Assembly (NCBI RefSeq): GCF_024496245.1
Contig: NZ_CP101740.1
Coordinates: forward strand, 930,001 to 994,000
From: Sphingomonas qomolangmaensis
Lineage (GTDB): Bacteria > Pseudomonadota > Alphaproteobacteria > Sphingomonadales > Sphingomonadaceae
DNA length: 64,000 nucleotides
Reading direction: 5' to 3'
In this document: positions 29,252 to 39,441 of the stretch, one piece after another
How the letters are laid out: every line of letters begins with the position of its first letter
Position numbering within the stretch: position 1 is the stretch's first letter
Program-made: the position numbers and the translations under genes
The notes under the pieces: model-generated
Seen by the model: only the letters and a program-made list of their open reading frames with translations
Databases searched by the model: none
Told to the model about the DNA's origin: nothing

Positions 29252-30049
29252 ATGCCCCGCCAGATCACCGCCTTTTCCAACCCGCTCGTCAAGCGTATCC
29301 GCGGGCTGCGCGACAAGCGCCACCGCCGCGAGGAAGGGCTGTTCCTCGCCGAGGGGCTGCGGATCCTCACCGAAGCGCGCGAGGCGGGGATCCTGCCGCA
29401 GTTCGTCTTCTACGCCGCCGACAGCGCACAGCATCCGCTGGTGGTGGCGCTGGTCGAGGCGACCGAGGCGCATGGCGGCGAGGCGATCGAGACCGATGCC
29501 GATATCCTCTCGAAGCTGTCGGGAAAGGATAACCCTGGATCGGTCGTAGGGGTTTACGCCGAATTCCTCACCCCGCTCGACAGCCTTGATCGGACGCGCG
29601 CAGACCTTTGGCTCGTCGCCGAGCGGCTGCGCGATCCGGGCAATCTGGGGACGATCCTGCGCACCGCCGACGCGGTGGGTGCGGGCGGACTGATCCTGAT
29701 CGAAGAGTGCGTCGATCCGTTTTCGGTCGAGGCGGTGCGCGCGAGCATGGGGGCGCTGTTTACCGTGCCGATCGCGCGGGCTGCGTGGGGGGAGTTCCTG
29801 CCGTGGCTGCGGAGTGGGCCGGGGCAATTGGTGGCGCTCAGCCTCGATACCGAGGTCGACTACCAGGCAGCGCGCTACGCCGCGCCGACCTTCCTGCTGA
29901 CGGGGAACGAAGCGCAGGGGTTGCCCGCTGCCTATGCGGCGGAATGCGATTTGCGGGTCAAGATGCCGATGCTGGGCAAGGCGGATAGTTTGAACGCCGC
30001 GGTGGCGACGGCGGTGATGGCGTATGAGGTGCTGAACCAGCGGCGGTGA
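29252..30049 (+). CDS. TrmH/SpoU-family RNA 2'-O-methyltransferase
   Basis: The 265-residue protein has an N-terminal substrate-binding domain (NPLVKRIRGLRDKRHRREEG, then LFLAEGLRIL) and the knotted SPOUT methyltransferase domain with LRDPGNLGTILRTADAVGAG, FLLTGNEAQGLP and the C-terminal motif SLNAAVATAVMAYEVL. It methylates ribose of rRNA or tRNA with SAM; the exact target cannot be told from sequence. It lies between two GC-rich inverted repeats and looks like its own transcription unit. Confidence 0.92.
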   Translation: MPRQITAFSNPLVKRIRGLRDKRHRREEGLFLAEGLRILTEAREAGILPQFVFYAADSAQHPLVVALVEATEAHGGEAIETDADILSKLSGKDNPGSVVGVYAEFLTPLDSLDRTRADLWLVAERLRDPGNLGTILRTADAVGAGGLILIEECVDPFSVEAVRASMGALFTVPIARAAWGEFLPWLRSGPGQLVALSLDTEVDYQAARYAAPTFLLTGNEAQGLPAAYAAECDLRVKMPMLGKADSLNAAVATAVMAYEVLNQRR

Positions 30050-30059
30050 GCGACTTGTT

Positions 30060-30180
30060 CCTCCCCCGCCAGGGGGAGGTGGCGGCCCGCAGGGCTGACG
30101 GAGGGGGAGGACACGAGCGGCCCTTGGTAATCTGCCACCTCCACCAGCTTCGCTGGTCCCCCTCCCGCTGGCGGGGGAGG
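30060..30180. repeat. GC-rich inverted repeat, convergent junction (type B, copy 4)
   Basis: The left arm begins CCTCCCCCGCCAGGGGGAGG and runs to about 30111. The right arm (about 30133-30180) ends GCTGGCGGGGGAGG and mirrors it, with internal hairpins such as CCAGC-TTC-GCTGG. It fills the gap between the convergent RNA methyltransferase gene and rmuC. Confidence 0.82.
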
Positions 30181-30189
30181 ATTGCCCCC

Positions 30190-31578
30190 CTACTCCGCCT
30201 CGGCCCCGATCAGCGCGGTCTTGAGCTTCGACAGCGGGCGCGGGCTGCTCTCCACCATCGGCAGCGAATCGATCGCCTTGTCGCCGGTGTCGACGTTGAG
30301 CGTCTCGAAGCGCTTGGCCGAGGTCATCACCTGGCTTTCTATCGAGCCGACGAAGGCGTTGTACGCGCTGTTCGCGCTTTCGAGATTCTTGCCCATCCGC
30401 GCGATATGGTTGCCCATCGTCACGATCCGCGCGTGGAGCTCGCGGCCCAGATTGGCGATCTCGCGCGCCTCACCCGCAAGCTTCTCCTGCCGCCACACCG
30501 CCGACACCGTGCGGGCGATCGCAATCAGATTGGTCGGCGTCGCGATCAGCACGCGCTTTTCGAAGGCGAAGTCCCACAGGCCGGGTTCGTGCTCGAGCGC
30601 CGCCGATACGAAATGCTCGCCGGGGACGAACATGATCACGAATTCGGGGGTGTTGGCGAACTGGCCCTGATAGGCCTTGCTGCCGAGTGCGTTCACATGC
30701 GCCTTCATCGAGGCGACATGCGCGGTGAGGTGGCGCGCGCGTTCGATCTCGTCGATCGCGCCATAGGCGTCCTGATAGGCGTTGAGCGACACCTTGGCGT
30801 CGATCACCAGCAGCGAATCGCCGGGAACGCGGATCGTCGCGTCGGGGCGCAGCCGACCGCCCTCGGCATCGACCGAGACTTCCATGTGGAAATCGGTGTG
30901 TTCGGTGAGGCCGCAGGTTTCGAGCACGTTCTTGAGTTGCTGCTCGCCCCAGCGCCCGCGCGCCTTGGGTGCGGCGCGCAGCGCGTTGACCAGCTTGGCG
31001 GCTTCGCTCTTCACCGATTCCTGGCCGATCCGCATCGCTTCCATCAGCCCGGTCAGGTTGCCATAGGCTTCCGACCGCTCCTTCTCGACGCGCTCGACCC
31101 CCGATTCATAGCGTTTGAGCGTCTGTTCGACCGGGGCGAGCAGCGCCTTGATCTTCATCTCGTTGTTTTCGCCCGCCTGATGGAAACGCTCGTCGGCGCG
31201 CGCAAGGAAGGCCTTTTGCGCATCGCCGAGCAAGCGGTTGGCGACGTCGGCGAACTGGTTGGCCATTGCGTCCTTGGCCGCCTTGAACTCCTCGAGCCGC
31301 GCCTCGAACGCGCGGGCGTCGGCCTTGAGCGTCGCCAGATCGAGCCGCGCGCTGTCGCGCTCGATCCGCAGCGTTTCGTTTTCGGCGACCAGTACGCCGA
31401 CGCGCTCGGCGCGGTCCGACGCCAGCGCGAGATCGGTGATCGCCTTCTTGAACTCGGCCTCGCGCGCGTCGCGTTCGGCGCGCACGCTCTCGAGCCCGCG
31501 ATTGCCGAGGAACCAGCCGAGCACCGCGCCAACGACCAACGCCGCCACCACGAGCAAAATTGCGAAAACAGGATCCAT
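30190..31578 (-). CDS. rmuC: DNA recombination protein RmuC
   Basis: The 462-residue protein has one N-terminal membrane helix (VFAILLVVAALVVGAVLGWF), a long charged coiled coil from about 30 to 165, and the RmuC nuclease-like domain (GRWGEQQLKNVLETCGL, LLVIDAKVSLNAYQDAY, FVIMFVPGEHF). RmuC limits inversions at short inverted repeats in E. coli, and this locus carries many such repeats. The ATG at 31578 is used; a GTG four codons upstream is possible. It lies in a recR-def-rmuC run on the minus strand. Confidence 0.93.
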   Translation of the reverse strand: MDPVFAILLVVAALVVGAVLGWFLGNRGLESVRAERDAREAEFKKAITDLALASDRAERVGVLVAENETLRIERDSARLDLATLKADARAFEARLEEFKAAKDAMANQFADVANRLLGDAQKAFLARADERFHQAGENNEMKIKALLAPVEQTLKRYESGVERVEKERSEAYGNLTGLMEAMRIGQESVKSEAAKLVNALRAAPKARGRWGEQQLKNVLETCGLTEHTDFHMEVSVDAEGGRLRPDATIRVPGDSLLVIDAKVSLNAYQDAYGAIDEIERARHLTAHVASMKAHVNALGSKAYQGQFANTPEFVIMFVPGEHFVSAALEHEPGLWDFAFEKRVLIATPTNLIAIARTVSAVWRQEKLAGEAREIANLGRELHARIVTMGNHIARMGKNLESANSAYNAFVGSIESQVMTSAKRFETLNVDTGDKAIDSLPMVESSPRPLSKLKTALIGAEAE

Positions 31579-31634
31579 AAGCGGCGGCACTCCGGGTGAA
31601 CGAAGCGCGAACCTACCGCGTCATGGCGTCACGC

Positions 31635-32159
31635 TCAAGCCGCCGCCTTGCGCGCCTTGGCCAGTTTGCGGAGCACCATGTCGCGTTTGAGCCGCGACAT
31701 GTGATCGATGAACAGCACGCCGTTGAGATGGTCCATCTCGTGCTGGAGGCAGGTGGCGAGCAGGCCGTCGAGTTCCTCCTCGTGGGTCGCGCCTTCGGGG
31801 TCGAGCCAGCGGACGCGGCAGCGCGCGGGGCGTTCGACCTCGCCATATTGGTCGGGGATCGAGAGGCAGCCTTCGTTGTAGACGCGCAGCTCGTCGGAGA
31901 CTTCGAGGATTTCGGGATTGATGAACGCCAGCGGGTTGCGCACCGACTTGCCCTCTTCGTCCTCCTCCTGAAGGTCGATCACCAGCACGCGGCTCGGCAC
32001 CGCGACCTGGATCGCCGCGAGGCCGATTCCGGGGGCGTCGTACATCGTCTCGAACATGTCGGCGACCAGCTTGCGCACCCCGTCGTCGATGTCGGCGACG
32101 GGTTCGGATACCAGCTTCAAGCGCGGGTCGGGAATTTCGATGATCGGGAGAATGGCCAT
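31635..32159 (-). CDS. def: Peptide deformylase
   Basis: Def removes the formyl group from nascent proteins. The 174-residue protein carries the three metal-site motifs: GIGLAA at 44-49, EGCLS with Cys98, and HEMDH with His140, Glu141 and His144. It lies between recR and rmuC on the minus strand. The formyltransferase gene fmt, which acts at the other end of the same cycle, is just beyond recR on the opposite strand, so the usual def-fmt pair is split here by recR. Confidence 0.97.
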   Translation of the reverse strand: MAILPIIEIPDPRLKLVSEPVADIDDGVRKLVADMFETMYDAPGIGLAAIQVAVPSRVLVIDLQEEDEEGKSVRNPLAFINPEILEVSDELRVYNEGCLSIPDQYGEVERPARCRVRWLDPEGATHEEELDGLLATCLQHEMDHLNGVLFIDHMSRLKRDMVLRKLAKARKAAA

Positions 32160-32208
32160 GTTGCCAAATTAAGTCTGCGCGCGCGGGGGGTCAAGCACCG
32201 GGGCGGCG

Positions 32209-32805
32209 TCACGCGACCGGTCGGCGTGCGCGCAACGCCTGCGCCAGCGTGCCCTCGTCGAGATAATCGAGCTCGCCGCCCACGGGCAGCCCATGCGCGA
32301 GCTGGGTGATGCGTACCGGAAAGCGCTCGATCCGCTCGGCGAGATAATGCGCGGTGGTCTGCCCCTCGAGCGTGGCGTTCATCGCGAGCACGACCTCGTC
32401 GATCCCCCCCGCCTCGATCCGGCGGACCAGCGCATCGATCGCGAGGTCCTCGGGACGGATGCCTTCGAGCGCCGAAAGCTTGCCGCCGAGGACGTGGAAG
32501 CGGCCGGGGAACAACCGCGAGCGGTCGAGCGCCCAGAGATCGGCGACCTCCTCGACCACGCACAGCGCGCGCCCGTCGCGGCGCGGATCGGAACAGACGC
32601 CGCACGGATCGTTGGTGTCGACATTGCCGCAGGTCGAGCAGGTGACGAGCCGCTCGTTGACCGCGTCGAGCGCGGCGAGCAGCGGCGCCAGTGCGGTTTC
32701 ACGGCGCTTGAGCAGATGCAGCACCGCGCGCCGCGCCGAACGCGGTCCGAGGCCAGGAAGCCGCGCCAGCGCCTGGGTGAGCGCGTCGATTTCGGGAGAT
32801 GCCAT
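32209..32805 (-). CDS. recR: Recombination mediator RecR
   Basis: RecR acts with RecO and RecF to load RecA at gapped DNA. The 198-residue protein has the helix-hairpin-helix region ([19 protein letters not shown]), a four-cysteine zinc site (Cys56, Cys59, Cys68, Cys71) and the Toprim domain ([36 protein letters not shown]). I used ATG 32805, which gives the normal family length; upstream codons run into the fmt side. It diverges from fmt across 54 bases. Confidence 0.97.
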   Translation of the reverse strand: MASPEIDALTQALARLPGLGPRSARRAVLHLLKRRETALAPLLAALDAVNERLVTCSTCGNVDTNDPCGVCSDPRRDGRALCVVEEVADLWALDRSRLFPGRFHVLGGKLSALEGIRPEDLAIDALVRRIEAGGIDEVVLAMNATLEGQTTAHYLAERIERFPVRITQLAHGLPVGGELDYLDEGTLAQALRARRPVA

Positions 32806-32859
32806 CGCAGCCACAGATAGGGGGTTGCATGCCCGCCTGCCAAGCGGTTCAGGAGAAGC

Positions 32860-33843
32860 ATGCGTATCGTCTTCATGGGCACCCCCGAATTCGCCGTTCC
32901 GATCCTCGATGCGGTGGTCGCCGCGGGGCATGAGGTGGTCGCCGCCTATACCCAGCCCCCGCGCCGCGCCGGGCGAGGCAAGGCGCTCACGCCCTCGCCG
33001 GTGCAGGCGAGCGCCGAGGCGCGGGGAATCGCGGTGCATCACCCGGTATCGTTACGCGATGCGGCAGCGCAGGCGGTGTTTGCCGGCCACGGTGCCGATG
33101 TCGCGGTGGTCGCAGCCTATGGGTTGATACTGCCGCGCGCGGTGCTCGACGCGCCGCGGCACGGGTGCCTCAACGTTCATGCCTCGCTGCTGCCGCGCTG
33201 GCGCGGGGCGGCGCCGATCCAGCGCGCGATCCTGGCGGGCGATGCCGAGACCGGAGTCGGGATCATGCAGATGGAGGCCGGGCTCGATACCGGACCGGTG
33301 CGGCTCGAGGGGCGGACGCCGGTCGACGGCAAGACCGCGGGCGCGCTGACCGCCGAGCTTAGCGCGATGGGGGCGCGGCTGATGGTCGAGGTGCTGGCCG
33401 ATCTGGCGGGATATCCGCCGGTGGCGCAGGCCGAGGGCGCGACGCATGCGCCCAAGATCGACAAGGCCGAGGCCCGGCTGGATTTTTCGCTGCGCGCGGT
33501 CGAAGTCGAGCGTCAGGTGCGGGCGTTCAACCCGGCGCCTGGGGCGTTTTTCGAAGTGGGGGGTGAGCGGGTTCGGGTGCTCCAAGCATCGGTCATCCCC
33601 GCGCAGGCGGGGATTGAAGGGGCCGAAGTCATTGCAGGAGCGGAAGCGTTGGCGACTCTCGATTCCCCCTTTTGTGGGAATGACGAAGTGGGGGCGGTCA
33701 TCGATCATGCTCCGGGCTTCGCCGTCGCGTGCGCCGAGGGCTATCTCGTCCCCACCCTCATCCAGCGCGCGGGGCGCGGTGCGATGACCCCCGCCGAACT
33801 GCTCCGCGGATTCCCCATCCCCGTAGGCACGATCCTGGCGTGA
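32860..33843 (+). CDS. fmt: Methionyl-tRNA formyltransferase carrying an in-frame repeat insertion
   Basis: Fmt formylates initiator Met-tRNA. The catalytic segment [13 protein letters not shown] (Asn105, His107) is in the N-terminal domain, and the C-terminal tRNA-binding domain begins near residue 205. Inside the latter, residues 244-277 ([10 protein letters not shown] to FCGNDEV) are encoded by a dispersed palindromic repeat at 33593-33688, not by normal fmt sequence. The frame remains open and the flanking family sequence resumes at [19 protein letters not shown]. The total is 327 residues. Its stop overlaps the GTG start of truA. Confidence 0.95.
   Translation: MRIVFMGTPEFAVPILDAVVAAGHEVVAAYTQPPRRAGRGKALTPSPVQASAEARGIAVHHPVSLRDAAAQAVFAGHGADVAVVAAYGLILPRAVLDAPRHGCLNVHASLLPRWRGAAPIQRAILAGDAETGVGIMQMEAGLDTGPVRLEGRTPVDGKTAGALTAELSAMGARLMVEVLADLAGYPPVAQAEGATHAPKIDKAEARLDFSLRAVEVERQVRAFNPAPGAFFEVGGERVRVLQASVIPAQAGIEGAEVIAGAEALATLDSPFCGNDEVGAVIDHAPGFAVACAEGYLVPTLIQRAGRGAMTPAELLRGFPIPVGTILA
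33593..33688. repeat. Palindromic repeat inserted in frame in fmt (type C)
   Basis: Two hairpin units in opposite orientation: TCATCCCCGC-GCAG-GCGGGGATTGA (33593-33617) and GATTCCC-CCTTTTG-TGGGAATGAC (33661-33684). These have the look of the widespread GTCATTCCCGC/GCGGGAAT element, whose translation often reads SVIPAQAGI, as here. It differs in sequence from the two other repeat types in the window. Confidence 0.83.
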
Positions 33844-34583
33844 CCCGGTTCGCGCTGACGATCGAATATGATGGCCGCCCGTTCATGGGGTGGCAGCACC
33901 AGGCGCACGGCCCCAGCGTCCAGCAGGCGATCGAGGATGCCGCGCGGCGGATCCTGGGCGAGGATGTGCTCGTCTATGCCGCGGGGCGGACCGATGCCGG
34001 GGTGCATGCGCTGGCGATGCGCGCGCATGTCGATGTCGAGCGGCCGATCGGCGCGTTCCGGCTGATGGAGGGGCTGAACGCGGTGCTGCGCCCACAGCCG
34101 GTGGCGGTCCTCGATTGCGTCGAGGTCGCGGGCGACTGGCATGCGCGGTTCGCCTGCACCGCGCGGCATTATGAATATCGCATCCGCTCGCGCCGCGCGC
34201 CGCTGACGCTCGAACTGGGCCGCGCGTGGCGGATCGCCAATCCGCTCGATGCCGAGGCGATGGCGGCGGGTGCGCGGCAGCTGATCGGGCGGCATGACTT
34301 CACGACCTTCCGATCGACGCATTGCCAGGCCGACAGCCCGCTGCGCACGCTCGACCGGCTCGAGGTGGTGCGCGAAGGCGAGCTGATCCGAATCTTCGCT
34401 TCGGCGCGGTCGTTCCTGCATCATCAGGTGCGGTCGATGGTGGGGTGCCTGGCCCTGGTGGGCCAGGAGAAATGGACACCCGACGATATCGGCGAGGCGC
34501 TGGCGGCGCGCGATCGGGCGGCGCTGGGGCTCAATGCGCCGGCGGAGGGGTTGTATTTCGTGGCGGCGGATTATCCCGCCTAA
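33840..34583 (+). CDS. truA: tRNA pseudouridine(38-40) synthase
   Basis: TruA makes pseudouridine at positions 38-40 of the tRNA anticodon arm. The 247-residue protein begins at a GTG (33840) inside a GTGA overlap with the fmt stop. The catalytic aspartate is Asp52 in [12 protein letters not shown], and [12 protein letters not shown] ([11 protein letters not shown]) is present. Upstream in-frame codons lie inside fmt and do not match the family. Confidence 0.97.
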   Translation: MTRFALTIEYDGRPFMGWQHQAHGPSVQQAIEDAARRILGEDVLVYAAGRTDAGVHALAMRAHVDVERPIGAFRLMEGLNAVLRPQPVAVLDCVEVAGDWHARFACTARHYEYRIRSRRAPLTLELGRAWRIANPLDAEAMAAGARQLIGRHDFTTFRSTHCQADSPLRTLDRLEVVREGELIRIFASARSFLHHQVRSMVGCLALVGQEKWTPDDIGEALAARDRAALGLNAPAEGLYFVAADYPA

Positions 34584-34589
34584 TCAAAT

Positions 34590-34678
34590 CCGTTCGCACT
34601 GAGCTTGTCGAAGTGCCGTTCTTTTTTCGCCACCGGAGGAAAAGAAGAACGGTGCTTCGACAAGCTCAGCACGAACGG
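34590..34678. repeat. REPIN-like inverted repeat, copy 3
   Basis: Left unit: stem GCACT/AGTGC (34596-34600 with 34612-34616) around GAGCTTGTCGA (34601-34611). Right unit: stem GTGCT/AGCAC (34652-34656 with 34668-34672) around TCGACAAGCTC (34657-34667). Inner flanks CCGTTCTT and AAGAACGG also pair, so the whole can form one long cruciform. It separates convergent truA and the RlmD-like gene. Confidence 0.88.
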
Positions 34679-34703
34679 TGTGAGGGTGTGGCCCCGATGA
34701 CGC

Positions 34704-35903
34704 TCAGCGCGTGAAGCACCCCACGAGTTCGACATGCGTCGACCAGCGGAATTGGCCGACCGGCTGCACCCAATCCAAGCTGTACCCGCCCTCGCACAGC
34801 TTTTTTGCATCGCGCGCAAAGCTGCTGGGATTGCACGAAACATAGGCAACGTGCGGCACCTTGCACATGGCGAGGTTGAGCGTCTGTTCGTGCGCGCCGG
34901 CGCGGGGCGGATCGAGCATGATCGCATCGAAGCGATTGAGCTCTTCGGCGGTGAGCGGGCGGCGGAAGAGGTCGCGGTGGTCGGCGAACAGCTGGCGCTG
35001 GACGCGCCCTGCCCCCGCCTTGAGCGCTAGCAGCGCCTCGCGCGCGCCCTCGGCGGCATAGACCTTGGTGGCGGGGGTCATCGCCAGTGCGAAGGTGCCG
35101 AGCCCCGCGAACAGATCGGCGACGGTGCGCGGTTCGCCGATGATCGCGCGGACGGTATCGACCAGCGTCGCCTCGCCCTCGCGCGTCGCCTGGAGGAAGC
35201 CCCCGGCGGGCATCGGCACTGCGACGCCACCGAGCGTGATGGTGACCGGGTCGGGCTCCCAGCGCGCCTCGGGGCCGAAGCCATCGTCGATCGAGAGCCG
35301 CGCGAGCTTGTGGCGGCGTGAAAAGGCGGTGATCGCCTCGGCGGCGGCAAGCCCGTCGCGGAGCTGACCCTGCAGCACCACATCGATGCCCTGGTCGACC
35401 TCGGCGAGGTGGACGTCGATGCGCCGCGATTCGGTGAGCTGCGCCGCGAGCAGCCCGCGCAAAGGCGCGAGCACCGCGAACAGCGCGGGCGTCAGGACCC
35501 AGCATTCGTCGAGATCAACGAGGTGATGGCTCGACCCCTGGGTGAAGCCCAGATGCACCTGCCGCCCGCGCCGTTCGGCGTGGAGCGTCGCGCGGCGGCG
35601 GGTGCGCGGCGGCGACAGGATCGGGGCGCGGATCTCGGTCGCCAGCCCTTGCGCCTTGAGCCCGCCTTCGATCCGATCCACGAGGAAGCGCGCATAGGCG
35701 GTGTCGTCGAGATGCTGGAGCTGGCAGCCGCCGCATAGCGGATAGTGGCGGCAGGGCGGCTGCTGGTGGTGCGCGCCGGCGCTGACCGAGCCGTCGCTGC
35801 CGACGACGTCGCCCGGCGCGGCCATCGGCACATGACGCCCCGAGGCGGTGACGCCCTCGCCGCGCGCGGCTACGCGGACGATTGGATCAGAGTCTACAGA
35901 CAT
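34704..35903 (-). CDS. RlmD/TrmA-family RNA (uracil-C5) methyltransferase
   Basis: The 399-residue protein has an N-terminal region with an iron-sulphur motif (Cys51, Cys57 and Cys60 in CRHYPLCGGCQ) and a C-terminal SAM methyltransferase. The motifs DLFAGLGTFAL, LDPPRAGA and the catalytic cysteine in YVSCNPSSFARD are clear. It belongs to the RumA/RlmD/TrmA group that makes m5U in 23S rRNA or tRNA; the target is not certain. The ATG at 35903 overlaps the end of the upstream nnr gene by 10 bases, so it is probably the last gene of a long minus-strand operon. Confidence 0.93.
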   Translation of the reverse strand: MSVDSDPIVRVAARGEGVTASGRHVPMAAPGDVVGSDGSVSAGAHHQQPPCRHYPLCGGCQLQHLDDTAYARFLVDRIEGGLKAQGLATEIRAPILSPPRTRRRATLHAERRGRQVHLGFTQGSSHHLVDLDECWVLTPALFAVLAPLRGLLAAQLTESRRIDVHLAEVDQGIDVVLQGQLRDGLAAAEAITAFSRRHKLARLSIDDGFGPEARWEPDPVTITLGGVAVPMPAGGFLQATREGEATLVDTVRAIIGEPRTVADLFAGLGTFALAMTPATKVYAAEGAREALLALKAGAGRVQRQLFADHRDLFRRPLTAEELNRFDAIMLDPPRAGAHEQTLNLAMCKVPHVAYVSCNPSSFARDAKKLCEGGYSLDWVQPVGQFRWSTHVELVGCFTR

Positions 35904-37273
35904 TCGGCGATTGCTTGGGGAAGATGCATGGCGAGCCCATCGGCCACGAACGCCGGTCCTGCAAGGCTTGCCGCACGCGCATGGAGCCAAACCGCCTCGA
36001 TCGCGGCGCGCATCGGGTCGCGCGACGCCGCCAGCCGTGCGGCAGCAATCCCCGCAAGGACGTCGCCGGTGCCCGCGGTCGACAGCCAGGCGGGCGGGTG
36101 CGCGACGATGCTTTGGCCATCGGGCGCGGCGATGACGGTGTCGGCACCCTTGTGGACGACGATTGCGCCCGATCGCCGCGCGGCATCGCGGGTGCGTTCG
36201 AGCTTGTTGCCGCCGCCGGTGCCGAAGAGCCGGTCGAACTCGCCGCTGTGCGGGGTGAGGATCGTCGGGGCGGTGCGGCAAGCGAGTTGGTCGATCGATG
36301 CCAGTGCGAGCGCGTCGCCGTCAATGACGAGCGGACAGTCGCTTGCGGCGGCTTCTTCAGAGCGCGTGCGAGCTTCGTCGTCGCGGCCGAGCCCCGGTCC
36401 GATCAACACTGCGCCGAGTTTCGGGTCGGCCAGCATCGCCGCGATCGCGTCGGGCTTGCGCGACACCACCGCGTCGAAGGGCACGCGCGCATCGTCCGAT
36501 GCCAGCACGACATAGCCCGCGCCGCCGCGCGCCGCTGCCCCTGCCGCGAGCCGCGCGGCGCCCGGCATCGTCCCGCCGATCACGATCACCAGCCCGCGGG
36601 TATATTTGTGATCGGCCCGCGACGGCGGGTGCAACACGGGGCGTGCGATCAACCGCGTGTCGCCCGGCACCGCGATCGCGAGGTCGGCGAGGATCAAATG
36701 GCCGCAGCGCGCGGTATCGCCGACGACATGGCAGGGCTTGAGCGCGCCTAGCGCGACGGTGATGTCGGCCTCGACGCCATCGCTCGCATCCTGGTCGGCG
36801 AAACTTCCCGAGGGGACGTCGATCGCGACCACCAGCTCGGCGGCGGCGGCGAGCGTGGCCAGTCGACCGCGTACCGGGGCGGCGATCGGGCGCGTCAGGC
36901 CGATGCCGAAGAGTCCGTCGACCAGCACCGGTCGCGGGGTGGCGTCGTCGAGATCGGTGGTCGGTCCGGTCCAGCGATCGCGCATGACTGCGGCGGCCCC
37001 ATTCCAATCTTGGCCCAGCGTTGCAACGGTGACGTCATAGCCCCACTCGGCTAAAACCCACGCAACGCCAAATCCATCGCCGCCATTATTGCCGGGTCCT
37101 GCGAGCACCAGCACCGGTCGCGACCGGGCGAACCGCGCGACCTGCTGCGCCACCGCGCGCGCGGCGCGTTCCATCAGTGCGACCTGCGACACGCCCGCGG
37201 CGAAGCACGCAACCTCGGCGGCGCGCATTTGCGCCGCGGTGACGATCGACGCGCCGGCAAGCGCGGGGTTCAC
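35894..37273 (-). CDS. nnr: Bifunctional NAD(P)H-hydrate epimerase/dehydratase
   Basis: Nnr repairs hydrated NAD(P)H. The N-terminal epimerase domain (about 1-205) has VLAGPGNNGGDGFGVAWVLA and AIDVPSG. The C-terminal dehydratase domain (about 215-459) has GLVIVIGGTMPGAARLAAGA and the STAGTGDVLAGIAAA motif. The 459-residue protein starts at a GTG (37273) in a four-base overlap with the stop of the upstream lipoprotein gene. It overlaps the RlmD-like gene at its 3' end. Confidence 0.95.
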   Translation of the reverse strand: MNPALAGASIVTAAQMRAAEVACFAAGVSQVALMERAARAVAQQVARFARSRPVLVLAGPGNNGGDGFGVAWVLAEWGYDVTVATLGQDWNGAAAVMRDRWTGPTTDLDDATPRPVLVDGLFGIGLTRPIAAPVRGRLATLAAAAELVVAIDVPSGSFADQDASDGVEADITVALGALKPCHVVGDTARCGHLILADLAIAVPGDTRLIARPVLHPPSRADHKYTRGLVIVIGGTMPGAARLAAGAAARGGAGYVVLASDDARVPFDAVVSRKPDAIAAMLADPKLGAVLIGPGLGRDDEARTRSEEAAASDCPLVIDGDALALASIDQLACRTAPTILTPHSGEFDRLFGTGGGNKLERTRDAARRSGAIVVHKGADTVIAAPDGQSIVAHPPAWLSTAGTGDVLAGIAAARLAASRDPMRAAIEAVWLHARAASLAGPAFVADGLAMHLPQAIAECL

Positions 37274-37713
37274 TTCGCCGCGCCCTCCTCGACGATTGCC
37301 GGCAGGCGGAACTTCGAGTCGCCGATCGCGACCTCGATCAGTCCGTCGGTGACGATCGAGACGCTGGCGGGTTCGGCGCCGTCTGCCGGTACCACGCCGC
37401 TCCCGTCGCTTGCGACGCGCAGCCGGTAAAAGCCGCCATCGGGCAGACGAAGCGTGAGCAGCGTGCCCCTATCGTCGACGATCCGCTCGATCGTACAATT
37501 GGGCGCGAAGCCCTCGGCGCCCCGCGGCGCGCACAGGATCCGACTGTCGGCGGCGCGCGCGACGCGGACCTGTTCGTCGATATTGGCGATGACGGGTTCG
37601 TTGGCGATCGGGGGTTCGGCTTCGGAGCAGGCGGCGAGCGCGAACAACGCCACCGCCCCGCATCGCTTGAGGCGCAGGGGGGCGGCGGTACGTGCTGGTT
37701 CAGATATCCGCAT
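37270..37713 (-). CDS. Putative lipoprotein of unknown function
   Basis: The 147-residue protein (ATG 37713; ATG 37719 adds two residues) has a lipobox-like signal, [19 protein letters not shown], with the lipidated cysteine in LAAC. The mature part is short and acidic, with two cysteines ([20 protein letters not shown]) that could form a disulphide, then beta-rich sequence. I do not recognise the family. The start lies inside the 3' end of ilvD, and the stop overlaps nnr, so it is translationally coupled on both sides. Confidence 0.78.
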   Translation of the reverse strand: MRISEPARTAAPLRLKRCGAVALFALAACSEAEPPIANEPVIANIDEQVRVARAADSRILCAPRGAEGFAPNCTIERIVDDRGTLLTLRLPDGGFYRLRVASDGSGVVPADGAEPASVSIVTDGLIEVAIGDSKFRLPAIVEEGAAK

Positions 37714-39433
37714 AGACATGGGTTTCGCTCGCTGCCCCCGGATGGGTGACCGCGCCGCGACTGGCGGGGCCCACCGTCCGGGCATAGCGCCACAACGCGC
37801 CCGCCTGATAGTCGTTCGTGCGCGGACGCCAAGCGGCGCGGCGCTCGGCTAGTACTGCTTCGGGCACGTCGAGGTCGATCGTGCCAGCCTCGGCATCGAT
37901 ACGGATCGTGTCGCCATCCACGATCAGCGCGATCGGCCCGCCTTCGGCGGCTTCGGGGCCGACATGACCGATGCAGAAGCCGCGGGTGCCGCCCGAGAAG
38001 CGCCCGTCGGTGATCAGCGCCACCTTCTCGCCGAGCCCCAGGCCGTAGAGCGCGGCGGTGGTCGACAGCATCTCGCGCATGCCGGGGCCGCCCTTGGGGC
38101 CTTCGTAGCGGATGATCACCACCGATCCCTCGGCAATGTCGCGCGCCTCGACCGCGGCGAAGGCGTCTTCCTCGCAATCGAAGCAGCGCGCGACGCCTTC
38201 GAACTGCAGCCGGTGCAACCCCGCGACCTTGACGATCGCGCCGTCGGGGGCAAGCGATCCGCGCAGGCCGACGACACCACCGGTTGGGGTGATCGGCGTC
38301 TTGACGTCGTAGATGACCTTCTGGTCGGGGTTCCAGGTGACCTGGTCGATATTCTCGCCGAGCGTGCGGCCGGTGACAGTGAGACATTCGCCGTCGAGCA
38401 AGCCGCCCGCCAGCATCGTCTTCATCAGCATGTAGACGCCGCCGGCGGCGTGCATGTCCTTGGCGACATATTTGCCGCCGGGTTTGAGGTCGGCGAGGTA
38501 CGGCGTTGATTTGAAAGCCTCGGCGACGTCAAACAGGTCGAACTCGATCCCGGCTTCGCTCGCCATCGCGGGCAAATGGAGCGCGGCGTTGGTCGAGCCG
38601 CCAGTCGCCGCGACGACGCGCGCCGCGTTGACGAAGGCGGCACGGGTAGCGATGTCGCGCGGGCGAAGGTTGCGCTCGACGAGGTTCATGACCTGCTCGC
38701 CTGCGGCGATCGCGATCGCCTCGCGGCTGTCATAGGGGGCGGGCACCATGTTCGAATTGGGCAGCGACAGCCCGATCGCCTCGCCGACGCACGCCATCGT
38801 GTTGGCGGTGAACTGGCCACCGCAGGCGCCGTGGCCGGGGCAGGCGACCTTCTCGAGCGCGGTCAGCTGCGCGAGCGGGCAATTGCCCGCGGCATACTGG
38901 CCCACCGCCTCGAACACGTCGACGACGGTGACGTCGCGCTCCTGGAAGCGACCGGGCAGGATCGAGCCGCCATAGACGAAGATGCCGGGAACGTTGAGGC
39001 GGAGCATCGCCATCATCATGCCCGGCAGCGACTTATCGCAGCCGGCAAAGCCCAGGAACGCGTCATAGCAATGGCCGCGCATGCTGAGCTCGATCGAATC
39101 GGCGATGACTTCGCGGCTCACCAGCGAGGACTTCATCCCCTGATGCCCCATCGCGATCCCGTCGGTGACGGTGATCGTGTTGAAGCGGCGCGGCATCCCG
39201 CCGCCGGCGATCACGCCCGCACGCGCGGCGTCGGCCTGGTCGTTGAGCGTGGTGTTGCACGGCGCGCTGTCGTTGCCTGCGCTGGCGATGCCGACAAAAG
39301 GTTGGGCGATATCCTGCTCGTGCAGCCCCATCGCGTAATAATAGCTGCGATGCGGCGCGCGCTCGGGGCCGAGCGAGACGTGGCGGCTGGGGAGCTTCGT
39401 CTTGTCGAAGCGCGGTTTGGCTTGGTCGGTCAT
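37700..39433 (-). CDS. ilvD: Dihydroxy-acid dehydratase
   Basis: IlvD makes the 2-keto acids for valine and isoleucine synthesis with an iron-sulphur cluster. The 577-residue protein has the three cluster cysteines in [27 protein letters not shown] and [13 protein letters not shown]. The ATG at 39433 is preferred over a TTG two codons upstream. It lies eight bases downstream of the N-formylglutamate amidohydrolase-like gene and overlaps the lipoprotein gene. No other ilv gene is nearby. Confidence 0.97.
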   Translation of the reverse strand: MTDQAKPRFDKTKLPSRHVSLGPERAPHRSYYYAMGLHEQDIAQPFVGIASAGNDSAPCNTTLNDQADAARAGVIAGGGMPRRFNTITVTDGIAMGHQGMKSSLVSREVIADSIELSMRGHCYDAFLGFAGCDKSLPGMMMAMLRLNVPGIFVYGGSILPGRFQERDVTVVDVFEAVGQYAAGNCPLAQLTALEKVACPGHGACGGQFTANTMACVGEAIGLSLPNSNMVPAPYDSREAIAIAAGEQVMNLVERNLRPRDIATRAAFVNAARVVAATGGSTNAALHLPAMASEAGIEFDLFDVAEAFKSTPYLADLKPGGKYVAKDMHAAGGVYMLMKTMLAGGLLDGECLTVTGRTLGENIDQVTWNPDQKVIYDVKTPITPTGGVVGLRGSLAPDGAIVKVAGLHRLQFEGVARCFDCEEDAFAAVEARDIAEGSVVIIRYEGPKGGPGMREMLSTTAALYGLGLGEKVALITDGRFSGGTRGFCIGHVGPEAAEGGPIALIVDGDTIRIDAEAGTIDLDVPEAVLAERRAAWRPRTNDYQAGALWRYARTVGPASRGAVTHPGAASETHVYADI

Positions 39434-39441
39434 GCGCAAGC

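Noticed and set aside
30046..31599. 517-codon plus-strand ORF opposite rmuC
   Set aside because: Begins in the repeat and runs antisense through rmuC with a His/Arg/Asp-rich product lacking domain features.
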